A DNA stretch of 64,000 nucleotides, taken from Planctomycetaceae bacterium (GTDB lineage: Bacteria; Planctomycetota; Planctomycetia; Planctomycetales; Planctomycetaceae). Below are positions 1 through 7,878 of the stretch, piece after piece. Where the stretch lies: the NCBI GenBank assembly GCA_024742875.1, contig JANSXP010000005.1, positions 154,318 to 218,317 on the forward strand. The letters are read 5' to 3'. Under the pieces are notes generated by a model that worked only from the letters and a program-made list of their open reading frames with translations, was not told where the DNA came from and ran no database searches. A program made the position numbers and the translations under genes. Positions within the stretch are counted from its first letter, which is position 1. Every line of letters begins with the position of its first letter.

Positions 1-165
1 CGCCAGGCGAAGGTTTTTGAATTGCGCTGTTTTGGCGGACTGGAAGTCACTGAGACGGCCCAGGTCCTGGAGGTCTCGGCGGCCACAGTGAAAAATGACT
101 GGCGGTTTGCTCGAGCGTGGCTGGCTTCACAAATGACCGAAGAGGATCAGAAAGACACAGTATGA
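1..165 (+). CDS. ECF-type RNA polymerase sigma factor, C-terminal end (partial)
   Basis: Only the last 54 codons are in the window; the start lies to the left. The visible part is region 4 of an ECF sigma factor: a helix-turn-helix with VTETAQVLEVSAATVKNDW followed by RFARAWLASQM, the signature of the planctomycete ECF family (Sigma70_ECF, pfam07638). It would direct RNA polymerase to a specific promoter set. Its TGA (163-165) overlaps the ATG (162) of the kinase gene as ATGA, so the two are very likely translationally coupled. A sigma factor of this type next to a Ser/Thr kinase is a common planctomycete arrangement, which suggests regulation by phosphorylation; that link is inference. Confidence 0.88.
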   Translation, partial: RQAKVFELRCFGGLEVTETAQVLEVSAATVKNDWRFARAWLASQMTEEDQKDTV

Positions 166-1988
166 CGCCGCCCCCTGACGCGGAGAACCCGCCTGGTGAC
201 CCCGCTTCACAAAGTGCGGCCACTCGTTTTCAGCGGATCCAGGAATATTTCTGGATGGCGGTCGATCAGAAGCCGTTGGAGCGGATCGCCTGGGTCAAAC
301 AGCAGAGCCTGGCTCCGGACATCGCCGCCCAGGTGATCGCAGCTGTACAGGCAGACCTGGACGCCGGAACTGACGCAGCCGAAGATTCCGCTGAGCAGAA
401 CGCCGCTTTAGCTGCCACGATCACGACGGGCACTGCCCCCCCCACCGACGGTGAGCCCACTCGCCCTCTGCCCGTGCTGGAGAACTACACGATTCTGGAG
501 GAGATTGATCGCGGGGGAATGGGCATCGTTTATCGGGCTCGGCAGCTGCGGCCGGATCGCCTGGTGGCCATCAAAATGATGCGACTGGGCGCGTTTTCCT
601 CCCAGCTGGACGTGGATCGTTTTTTGAATGAAGCCAACGCTGCGTCCTGCCTGACTCACGCGGCCGTGGTCCCCGTGTACGAAGTGGGAGAGGTTTCCGG
701 TGAGCCCTTTATTGTGATGAAGTTCATCGACGGGCACACTCTGGAACACACGCTGAAGCAGCAGGAGATTTCCACAGATGATGCCATCCGTCTGCTGCTG
801 GTGGTCGCTGCCGCCGTCGCAGACGCACACGAGCATGCCATCGTCCACCGGGACCTGAAACCATCCAACATCCTCATCGACAGCCACACGGCCTCTCCAT
901 GGGTACTGGATTTTGGCCTGGCCAAAAGCCTCGTTACACAGTCAGACCTGACGTCCGCCGGCGATATCATGGGCACCCCCGGCTACATGTCGCCCGAACA
1001 GGCGCGGGGACATTCTGACAGGGTCACCCCCGCGGCTGACGTCTATGGACTGGGCGCCATCCTGTATCGCATCCTGACGGGTCGGCCGCCAATCGAATCC
1101 CGCGATGGCGACTTTGCTGAAACCATGCAGCTGGTCCGCGAGCACGACATCGTCCCCCCTCGCGCGCGCAACCGGAACGTGCCTTCGGAAGTGGACGCGG
1201 TCTGCATGAAAGCTCTGGAAACGGATCCGGCCGCGCGATATTCGCACGCCCGGGCGTTTGCGGACGACCTGAAGCGAAGTCTGGAAGGTGAATCGACGGC
1301 CGCCCGGCAGACCGGACTCGGACGGCGGCTGTATCGCTGGGCGCGGCACTGTCCGGGCCTGGCGGCCACGGTGGCCATCGTGCTGCTTTTTTACAGCTAC
1401 CATCTTGCCGTCGTATTGACAGGGCTGGTGCAGACTGGGCCCGTGTTTCAACAGTCCGTTAATACGCTCGTCCCGCTGGCACTGCTGAACGCTTTTATCT
1501 GGCAGTGGTGCCTCGAGAAAACCAGCGGAGCCGCGTGGACCCTTTATGCCTGGTCGGCCGGAGAAGTCCTGCTGATCACCGGCGTGATTTCGATCGGCGA
1601 TGGGCTCACGGGCGGCCTTGTGAGCACGATGTATGTGCTGGTGACCGTCTCCGTTCTTCGGTGCCGGCCCAGACTGGTGGCCTTCGTCACCCTGCTGTCA
1701 GTGGCCAGCTATTCGTATCTGTGGATCGCCGAAGTGCGAGACGCAAACGTCGCTGCAGGCAGTGTCGCCAGTGTGAATGATCAGGCTGACCGGGCGAACG
1801 AAGAGGAGATGGCAGAAGCGATCACTCCGGCACAGGCGATCCCCACGATCCTAAGCCTGCTGCTGATTGGCATGATCCAGTATCTGGCACTCGTCCGCTC
1901 CAGTGTCAGCTTAGAGGCGTCCGGCAATCAGGTGCGTGTGCGGGACGCGCGTGACAGAAAACGTTCCCCGACCGCCAGCAGCGGATGA
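162..1988 (+). CDS. Membrane-anchored Ser/Thr protein kinase (PknB-like)
   Basis: A protein of 608 residues starting at ATG 162; an in-frame upstream start at 117 is less likely because 162 overlaps the sigma-factor stop. The Hanks-type kinase domain (about residues 105-375) has the Gly loop DRGGMGIVYRAR, the catalytic Lys in VAIKMM, HRDLKPSN, DFGLAK and GTPGYMSPEQ, so all key residues are present. The last 220 residues contain several hydrophobic segments (around VAIVLLFYSYHLAVV, LLITGVISIG, VLVTVSVL and ILSLLLIGMIQYLALV), anchoring the kinase in the inner membrane. There are no WD40 or TPR repeats, unlike many planctomycete kinases. Coupling to the ECF sigma gene suggests that it modifies that factor or its regulon (inference). 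Confidence 0.93.
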   Translation: MTPPPDAENPPGDPASQSAATRFQRIQEYFWMAVDQKPLERIAWVKQQSLAPDIAAQVIAAVQADLDAGTDAAEDSAEQNAALAATITTGTAPPTDGEPTRPLPVLENYTILEEIDRGGMGIVYRARQLRPDRLVAIKMMRLGAFSSQLDVDRFLNEANAASCLTHAAVVPVYEVGEVSGEPFIVMKFIDGHTLEHTLKQQEISTDDAIRLLLVVAAAVADAHEHAIVHRDLKPSNILIDSHTASPWVLDFGLAKSLVTQSDLTSAGDIMGTPGYMSPEQARGHSDRVTPAADVYGLGAILYRILTGRPPIESRDGDFAETMQLVREHDIVPPRARNRNVPSEVDAVCMKALETDPAARYSHARAFADDLKRSLEGESTAARQTGLGRRLYRWARHCPGLAATVAIVLLFYSYHLAVVLTGLVQTGPVFQQSVNTLVPLALLNAFIWQWCLEKTSGAAWTLYAWSAGEVLLITGVISIGDGLTGGLVSTMYVLVTVSVLRCRPRLVAFVTLLSVASYSYLWIAEVRDANVAAGSVASVNDQADRANEEEMAEAITPAQAIPTILSLLLIGMIQYLALVRSSVSLEASGNQVRVRDARDRKRSPTASSG

Positions 1989-2035
1989 CAGCCGGCTGAA
2001 ACCTGTCGTCCGTGGCGCTGTCCGACGACCAGCAT

Positions 2036-2812
2036 TCACGACGGCTCTGACTCCATCGGTGAAGATCGACTGGCCTGCGACTCAGCCAGCAAAGCGCGAT
2101 ATCGCTGCGTCACCAGCAGACCCAGCAGAATCAACAGGCCCACGACGCCGTACTGCACCACCAGACCATGCTGCTCAAACCACGGCGCAAGTGTGCGGGC
2201 AAACAGCAGCATGGACGTCACACCAGCCACGCTCCCGGCCAGCACGACCAGAAACGTGGTTCCCCGCCGCAGTCCCAGCAGTCGGGCCAGTAAAGAACCA
2301 CCGATACTGCCTGTTGACGAGACTGGCAGCATGACAAAACACAGCACGACCAGCAGTGTCCCGCGTTTCATCCAGCGGTTGCGCAGCAGCAGTCGCCGCC
2401 CGTCCTGAGCGATGGCCTGAAGATGGCGGCCCAGCCACGGTGTGCGAAACAGGACTCCCGCGTGCCACGTGACGACCACGGCCCACACCAGATCCAGCAC
2501 CAGGACCAGCATGGCCAGCTGTGCGGAAGAAAAATGGGCCGGCTGTGAGGACCCCGTCCAGATGATGAACCGACCGGCAATCGCCGACGCCAGCACGGTG
2601 ACCGTCATCCGGCGGACCAGCAGAGCGCCTCCCAGAATCCACGCACCGCACACCGCCACTCCAGCCACCAGCAATGGCAACGTGAGCGTTGTCACGGCCC
2701 ACCAGCGATGCTGCTGCCACAGGCTTTCCGACTCGTGTTCGAGCGACGTTTGAAAAGCGTTCGGCCGGCTCAGGTGACAGCCTGCCGCAGGTTCGCCGTG
2801 CGGAGACGTCAT
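2036..2812 (-). CDS. Integral membrane protein, small multidrug export (Sm_multidrug_ex)-like
   Basis: 258 residues. It starts at ATG 2812, whose ATGA overlaps the stop of the pentapeptide-repeat gene, implying coupled translation. It has five or six hydrophobic segments. The segment VMLPVSSTGSIGGSLLARLL followed by a Gly/Val-rich helix resembles the conserved P-x-x-G-T-G-x-x-x-G core of the PF06695 'putative small multi-drug export' family. That family is poorly characterised and the similarity here is judged by eye, so transport activity is not established. The C-terminus is short and cytoplasmic-looking (TQRYRALLAES). The gene converges with the kinase gene, with a 47-bp gap. Confidence 0.6.
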   Translation of the reverse strand: MTSPHGEPAAGCHLSRPNAFQTSLEHESESLWQQHRWWAVTTLTLPLLVAGVAVCGAWILGGALLVRRMTVTVLASAIAGRFIIWTGSSQPAHFSSAQLAMLVLVLDLVWAVVVTWHAGVLFRTPWLGRHLQAIAQDGRRLLLRNRWMKRGTLLVVLCFVMLPVSSTGSIGGSLLARLLGLRRGTTFLVVLAGSVAGVTSMLLFARTLAPWFEQHGLVVQYGVVGLLILLGLLVTQRYRALLAESQASRSSPMESEPS

Positions 2813-3825
2813 GAGGGAATGCCGTCTGTGGCGGGGCGAACATCAGCGGGACGCGCTGTCCTGATCACGCAGTGCGGAGTCCCGTAACGGTTGGAATTGA
2901 CAATGATGGGCCAGCTCTGCTGCAGATGAGGCAGGTCAATCGGATTGGCTCGGTCGTCCCGACGATCGGTCCAGAACTTTTCGGACTCGACATGCGCATG
3001 GGCCAGATTGGCGCCCCGCAAAACAGCTCCGGACAGATCCACGTGGCACAGGTCGGCCCCCCGCAGATCAGCGCCGTGCAGGTCAGCGCCGGAGAGATTG
3101 GCGTTGTGCAGGTCAGCGTTCGTCAGTCGGGAATCCACGACACGTGAGGCGGCCAGATCAGCGCCGGTGAGGTCGGCATTGCTGAAGTCACTCATCTCCA
3201 CATCACCGAGCCTGGCCTCCCGCAGATTCGCTTCCGCCAAAGTGGCGTGAATCAGGCGGGCCTTCAGAAAACAGGTTCGTTCCAGATTCGCCTGCGACAG
3301 GTCGGCGTCCACCAGATCGGCCGCCCGAAAAGAGGCCTGCAGGGCCATCACGCCGCTTAAGTCTGCCTTGATCAGCACGCTGCCCTGAAACGACGCCTGG
3401 CAGATTGTTGCGTTAATCAGCGAAGCGTGCACCATTTCTGCCCGATCAAACACCGCACAGCATGCGGCGGCGCTGTTCAGGGACGACCAGCTCAGATCGG
3501 CTTCGTCAAATCGGGCGCCTTCCAGATCCGCATAGGAAAAGTCACAGTGGTCGGCCGTCGCCTGCTGCAGGTCAGCATGGCTGAGTCGGGCGCGAAGAAA
3601 CGAAGCGTGAGACAGCAGGGCCCCCTTGAATTCACAGCCTCGCAGATCCAGCCGATCAAAAACACAGCCATCGAGGCTGGCTCGCTGCAGATTCAAACCA
3701 GTCAAATCATCACGACGAAAATCGGTCCCTGACAGATCCAGCCGTTCGCCAGGGTGTTCGGCCTGCCAGTCGGCGACGGCCGCTCTGCCGCGACGAATGA
3801 GAGCAAGGTGTTCCGGATGGGCCAT
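2809..3825 (-). CDS. Pentapeptide-repeat protein
   Basis: 338 residues from ATG 3825, preceded by AGGAG at good spacing; the longer open frame upstream lacks a ribosome site and is Cys/Arg-rich noise. After a short helical N-terminus (MAHPEHLALIRRGRAAVADW) almost the whole protein is A(D/N)LXX-type pentapeptide repeats (DLSGTDF, DLTGLNL, NLSGADL, DLHGADLRGADL), which fold as a right-handed quadrilateral beta helix. No signal peptide or membrane segment is seen, so it is probably cytoplasmic. Some family members mimic DNA and protect gyrase (Qnr, MfpA), but most have unknown roles and nothing here distinguishes them. The TGA overlaps the start of the downstream membrane-protein gene. Confidence 0.92.
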   Translation of the reverse strand: MAHPEHLALIRRGRAAVADWQAEHPGERLDLSGTDFRRDDLTGLNLQRASLDGCVFDRLDLRGCEFKGALLSHASFLRARLSHADLQQATADHCDFSYADLEGARFDEADLSWSSLNSAAACCAVFDRAEMVHASLINATICQASFQGSVLIKADLSGVMALQASFRAADLVDADLSQANLERTCFLKARLIHATLAEANLREARLGDVEMSDFSNADLTGADLAASRVVDSRLTNADLHNANLSGADLHGADLRGADLCHVDLSGAVLRGANLAHAHVESEKFWTDRRDDRANPIDLPHLQQSWPIIVNSNRYGTPHCVIRTARPADVRPATDGIPS

Positions 3826-4158
3826 GGGTTGCACTCCTGGAAAGGACACGTTGACAGATGCACGGCTGGGGCAAAAAGCATTCTCTGTGCCACATCCGCA
3901 GACCCCGCCCGAACCTTGAAAATCTGGGCAGCGGACGCGACGGCCCCGAAAAAAACGGCGCCTCAGCGGCCCGCTGCCGCACACCTGATCGCACACCTGG
4001 CCGGATTCGCACAGTGGTGGTGTGCACAGGCAGGCCATCCGGCGAACGGCAGTCCGCGAAGACCCACACGTTCCGCTCAGGCGTGTTGTTTGGCATACGT
4101 TGTGCAACATGGCCCGATGGCCAAAGTCCGGTCAACCTGTAAACAAAGCGAGAACACT
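3826..4158. other. Divergent intergenic region
   Basis: 333 bp between the divergently transcribed pentapeptide-repeat and CBS genes; it must hold both promoters. No convincing -35/-10 pair, hairpin or operator was found by eye. Open frames crossing it lack ribosome sites and are extensions of the flanking genes. Confidence 0.6.
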
Positions 4159-4578
4159 ATGAAGAAAAACGAATCTGTCACCAGCATCATGACGGCCAAT
4201 CCCGTGTGCGTGGAACAGCACGAAGCCATCTCCACGGCCCGCCACCTGATCCATGAGAAGGCCGTGCACCATCTGCCCGTACTGCACGGCGACCGGCTGG
4301 TGGGCATGCTGACGTCCAACGATTTGCTGCGGGTTTCCTTTGGGGAATTTGGTGACCAGGACGGCCGATCGCTGGACGCCATTCTCGATCACACCTACGA
4401 CCTGACCGACTTGATGATCCCCAACCCGGTAACGATCGACAGCAGTTCGACCGTGCGGGAAGCCGCAAAAGTCCTGGCCGTCAGTGAGTTTCACTCGCTG
4501 CCGGTCGTGAAAGGTGAGCAGTTGGTCGGCATCGTCACCTCGTCCGACCTGATCAACTACCTGGTCGATCAGTACTGA
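4159..4578 (+). CDS. Tandem CBS-domain protein
   Basis: 139 residues from ATG 4159 (MKKNESVTSIM); a longer in-frame start at 3754 is rejected because it overlaps the opposite gene and has no coding character. There are two CBS domains, about residues 5-62 (VTSIMTANPVCV...LVGMLTSNDLL) and 80-138 (LTDLMIPNPVTI...LVGIVTSSDLINYL), forming one Bateman module. Such modules bind adenine nucleotides and sense energy state or act as regulatory subunits. No catalytic domain is attached. The universal-stress gene follows 90 bp downstream on the same strand; a CBS/Usp pair is a common stress-response neighbourhood. Confidence 0.92.
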   Translation: MKKNESVTSIMTANPVCVEQHEAISTARHLIHEKAVHHLPVLHGDRLVGMLTSNDLLRVSFGEFGDQDGRSLDAILDHTYDLTDLMIPNPVTIDSSSTVREAAKVLAVSEFHSLPVVKGEQLVGIVTSSDLINYLVDQY

Positions 4579-4668
4579 TGCCCCGGTGCGATCCGACAGA
4601 CGGCTGCCGTCGCTTCCGCTTCGCCGTCAGCCTCACCTCTTTTTCCAGGACGGAACAGGAATCGCGAC

Positions 4669-5508
4669 ATGACCAGCCAAAGCCGTGTCTCCATGCAGAA
4701 CATCGTTCATCCGACCGACTTTTCTCACGGCAGTGACATCGCGTTTGCCCACGCTCTGAAACTGACTCTGTGCAGCGCGGGAGACCTCGAGATTCTGCAT
4801 GTGGACCGAGGTCGGGAGGACGGTGACTGGTCACGCTACCCATCGGTTCGCAGTGTGCTGGCCCGTTGGGACATCCTGCCGGACAATGCGGACAAACGCG
4901 ACGTCGCCCGCCTGGGTGTCAATATTTCCAAATCCGCGTGCTCCGATACGAGCACAGCCACCGGCGTGCTGGAGCACATCAACCGACGCGACGCCGATCT
5001 GGTCGTCCTTGCGACACACCGCCGATCTGGTGTGGACCGTTGGATGCACGGCCGTGTTGCTGAATATGTCGCCAACCGCTGCTGTGCCTCGACGTTGTTC
5101 GTGCCGTATGGCGTTGATGGGTTTATCAGCCTGGACTGCGGCGATGTCAGCCTCTCCCGGATTCTGATTCCCGTTGACGTCACCCCTGATCCGCAGGTCG
5201 CCATTGATGCGGCCGTTATGCTGGCCGATGCAGTGGCCGCAGAGCCGGTGGAAGTGGAACTGCTGCACGTGGGAGACCCTGCCAGTATGCCAGGACTGCG
5301 ACTGCCGGACTCCGACGTGTGTCGCTGGCGATGGACGACTGTGCCAGGCGACACGGTGGAGACCATCTGCCGCACGGCCGAACAGCAGGACAGCGACCTG
5401 GTGATAATGACAACGAATGGACACGACGGTTTTCTGGATGCTTTGCGCGGCTCCACATCAGAACGTGTGCTGCAGCGTCTGCGGTGTCCGCTGCTGTCCG
5501 TGCATTGA
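4669..5508 (+). CDS. Universal stress protein, tandem Usp domains
   Basis: 279 residues, ATG 4669 preceded by AGGAA. There are two Usp (HUP-fold) domains: about residues 6-145, starting NIVHPTDFSHGSD, and 158-279, starting RILIPVDVTPDPQ. The second keeps a Walker-like ATP loop (GHDGFLDALRGST, around residues 251-263); in the first the equivalent loop (HRRSGVDRWMHGR) lacks the first Gly, so nucleotide binding may be limited to one half. It is cytoplasmic, with no signal sequence. Its likely role is in stress or stationary phase together with the upstream CBS protein. It converges with the SGNH hydrolase gene with 38 bp between stops; that gap contains the 10-bp palindrome TGTGGCCACA. Confidence 0.92.
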   Translation: MTSQSRVSMQNIVHPTDFSHGSDIAFAHALKLTLCSAGDLEILHVDRGREDGDWSRYPSVRSVLARWDILPDNADKRDVARLGVNISKSACSDTSTATGVLEHINRRDADLVVLATHRRSGVDRWMHGRVAEYVANRCCASTLFVPYGVDGFISLDCGDVSLSRILIPVDVTPDPQVAIDAAVMLADAVAAEPVEVELLHVGDPASMPGLRLPDSDVCRWRWTTVPGDTVETICRTAEQQDSDLVIMTTNGHDGFLDALRGSTSERVLQRLRCPLLSVH

Positions 5509-5546
5509 AAACGGCCGGACAGCCCGTGTGGCCACATGATTCAGGC

Positions 5547-6287
5547 TCATTGCAACAACGTCAGAATCGCGTCGGTCACCACCTGGTGCCCTTTGCGATT
5601 GGGATGATTGGACTGGGACATCCACAGCGTCAGGTCCTGCCCCTGCTTTGCCAGCTTTTGAAACGCCGCATAACTGTCCACGACAGGAACGCCGTATTCC
5701 TGCCCCAATGATCTGACAGAAGCGGCATATCGGGCGAGCGGTGTCTCTCCAGAGAGAATATCTTCACGCGTGTCGGGTGTCGGCGTCAGCAGGACCACCT
5801 GCACACCATCGGCAATCGCCTTTTCTATCATCTGCCTCCAGGCTTTTTCAGCCGCCGCAAGTCCGATCGATCGATCATTCAGGCTGTAGTCAATAAACAC
5901 CACGTCCGGTTTCAGCGTCAGCACGTCGTCGGCAAATCGCGCCGCTCCGTCGGCAGCATGTTCTCCTCCGATCGCCGTGGTACAGACGTCAATCACTGCA
6001 GTGGGGTAGCGATCGCACAGCCGCTGATGAACGAGCGCTGGATACGAATCAAAACGCCGCACCTGGGGCGTGCGAAAATAGCCCGCCGGCACCGAATGCC
6101 CGTGAAAGACCAGTCGCACCTGCCGATTATGGGGCCACGTTTTCTGCAGGACAGATTTCAGCTCGGCAAACGGATCCGCTGCTGCGGGGGTGTCTGTTGC
6201 CGCGGCATCTGCGGACGACTGAGTCTGAGCCAGCACGTCCGTGTTTCCCAGCCAGGGCAGTACGAGAAAGATCATTCGTTTTGTCAT
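5547..6287 (-). CDS. Secreted SGNH/GDSL-type hydrolase
   Basis: 246 residues from ATG 6287 (MTKRMIFLVLPW), with AGGAC upstream; the track start 33 codons earlier runs into tandem repeats. A short N-terminal hydrophobic segment ends near VLAQ, consistent with export. SGNH blocks: nucleophile Ser in FHGHSVPAGY, Gly in TAIGGEH, Asn in DYSLNDRS and His in SNHPNRKGH. The Asp normally three residues before the catalytic His is replaced by Gln (QSNH), so the triad may be a dyad. It probably acts on an ester or acetyl group of a carbohydrate; the substrate is unknown. It lies downstream of the DUF1501 gene on the same strand. Confidence 0.82.
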   Translation of the reverse strand: MTKRMIFLVLPWLGNTDVLAQTQSSADAAATDTPAAADPFAELKSVLQKTWPHNRQVRLVFHGHSVPAGYFRTPQVRRFDSYPALVHQRLCDRYPTAVIDVCTTAIGGEHAADGAARFADDVLTLKPDVVFIDYSLNDRSIGLAAAEKAWRQMIEKAIADGVQVVLLTPTPDTREDILSGETPLARYAASVRSLGQEYGVPVVDSYAAFQKLAKQGQDLTLWMSQSNHPNRKGHQVVTDAILTLLQ

Positions 6288-6309
6288 CGCTTTGTCCTGC
6301 CGCCCGCCC

Positions 6310-6359
6310 TGTGGGACCACCGTGTGGGGCCACCGTGTGGGGCCACTTTGTGGGGCCAC
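6310..6359. repeat. 13-bp tandem repeat, 4 copies
   Basis: The 11-mer TGTGGGGCCAC recurs at 6310 (one mismatch), 6323, 6336 and 6349, at an exact 13-bp period. It lies 23 bp upstream of the SGNH hydrolase start, in its presumed leader. Each copy carries the short inverted arms GTGG/CCAC. Confidence 0.93.
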
Positions 6360-6371
6360 CTGCTGTCGCTC

Positions 6372-6384
6372 GATGGTAACCATC
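6372..6384. promoter_or_regulatory. Perfect 13-bp palindrome, possible operator
   Basis: GATGGTAACCATC is fully symmetric about its centre and lies 12 bp beyond the 13-bp repeat array, upstream of the SGNH hydrolase. A regulator-binding site is a possibility only. Confidence 0.3.
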
Positions 6385-6423
6385 ACCCGGCCTGGCCCCC
6401 CAACCTGCCGTCACCAACTGGCC

Positions 6424-7878
6424 TCACGCGAGAAGTTCGTCCACGACGTGTGCGTGTTCCACGCCCGTCAGACGCTGGTCCAGTCCCTGATATTTGAACG
6501 TCAGCCGCTCATGATCAAAACCCAGCAGGTGCAGGCAGGTGGCATGAAAGTCGCGAATATGCAGCGGGTCCTTCACAATATTGTAAGAGAACTCGTCCGT
6601 TTCCCCGTACACGGATCCGCCGTTCGCGCCGCCGCCTGCCATCCACATGCTGAAGCAGCGAGGGTGGTGGTCACGGCCATAATTTTCTCGACTCAGGCCC
6701 CCCTGAGAGTAGATGGTGCGACCAAACTCGCCCCCCCAGATGACGAGCGTGTCCTCCAGCATGCCCCGCTGCTTAAGATCTTCCAGCAGCGCGTAGCACG
6801 GTCGATCCACGTCACGACACTGGTCCGGCATCCGGCCGGCCACGTTGCCGTGATGATCCCAGTTGTTGTGGTAAACCTGAACAAAACGGACTCCGCGTTC
6901 GGCCAGACGTCGGGCCATCAACGCCGTGTAGGCAAACGATCCTGGCTTTTTGGCATCTTCGCCGTAGAGCTCAAACGTGGACTTTGACTCCTGACTGATA
7001 TCCGTCAGCTCAGGCACACTCGCCTGCATGCGGTACGCCATTTCATACTGTTGAATTCGTGTCTGGGTTTCCGGGTCACCGTGGGCTTCAAAGCCAAACT
7101 GGTTGAGCGCGTTGATCCCTTCAATACTGCGGCGACGGATTTCACTGGAAACGCCCGGCGGATTATTGATGTACAGGATGGGATCGTTGCCACTGCGAAA
7201 CGACACGCCCGAATGACGGCCGGGCAGATAACCGGCGCTCCACAGGCGTGACGAAATGGCCTGCTCCTGCTCTCGGTTTTTGGGGATGGCGATCAGCACC
7301 ACAAACGCGGGCAGATTGTCATTCATTGATCCCAGCCCGTAGGACGCCCACGAGCCCAGACACGGTCGGCCGGTAACCTGATTGCCGGTCTGCATAGCGG
7401 TGATGGCCGGTTCATGATTGATCGCTTCGGTATGCAGGCTCCGCATCCAGCAGATTTCGTCGGCCTTCTCTGCCAGATGGGGGAGCAATTCGGTGTTCAT
7501 CTCAAAGCCGGATTCACCGGCGGGCGAGAACTGGAACTTTGACGGTGCAATCGGAAACCGGGACTGCCCGCTGGTCATTGTGGTCAGGCGCTGCCCGTTG
7601 CGGATCGATTCCGGCAGGTCCTTATCATACCACTTGTCCATTTCCGGCTTGGGATCGAACAGATCCATCTGCGAGGGACCACCCACCATGTGCAGATAGA
7701 TCACGCGCTTCGCCCGCGCCGGAAAGTGGGGTTGCGGTTTGGCGGACGTCTCGCCGGCAAACGCCGCGGGCAGACCCAGCGATGCCAGCGCTGCGCCGCC
7801 CAGCAGGCTCCTGCCGCTGCTGAAAAACTGTCGACGGGTCTGCTGCAGCAGTTCGTGCAAATGGGGCTCATTTCTCAT
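6424..7878 (-). CDS. DUF1501 family secreted protein (sulfatase-like fold)
   Basis: 484 residues from ATG 7878. It begins with a twin-arginine signal (TRRQFFSSGRSLLGGAALASLGLPAAFA), so the folded protein is exported by Tat. The rest matches DUF1501, a planctomycete-expanded relative of the alkaline phosphatase/sulfatase superfamily: VIYLHMVGGPSQMDLFDPKP near the start, then RFVQVYHNNWDHHGNV, VIWGGEFGRT and GRDHHPRCFSMWMAGG. The biochemical activity of the family is unknown. The start overlaps the stop of the upstream PSD1 gene by one base (TAATG), so the two are translated together; the pairing is the standard planctomycete arrangement. Confidence 0.95.
   Translation of the reverse strand: MRNEPHLHELLQQTRRQFFSSGRSLLGGAALASLGLPAAFAGETSAKPQPHFPARAKRVIYLHMVGGPSQMDLFDPKPEMDKWYDKDLPESIRNGQRLTTMTSGQSRFPIAPSKFQFSPAGESGFEMNTELLPHLAEKADEICWMRSLHTEAINHEPAITAMQTGNQVTGRPCLGSWASYGLGSMNDNLPAFVVLIAIPKNREQEQAISSRLWSAGYLPGRHSGVSFRSGNDPILYINNPPGVSSEIRRRSIEGINALNQFGFEAHGDPETQTRIQQYEMAYRMQASVPELTDISQESKSTFELYGEDAKKPGSFAYTALMARRLAERGVRFVQVYHNNWDHHGNVAGRMPDQCRDVDRPCYALLEDLKQRGMLEDTLVIWGGEFGRTIYSQGGLSRENYGRDHHPRCFSMWMAGGGANGGSVYGETDEFSYNIVKDPLHIRDFHATCLHLLGFDHERLTFKYQGLDQRLTGVEHAHVVDELLA

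Noticed and set aside
3754..4158. N-terminal extension of the CBS protein
   Set aside because: It overlaps the pentapeptide-repeat gene and lacks coding character; ATG 4159 is better.
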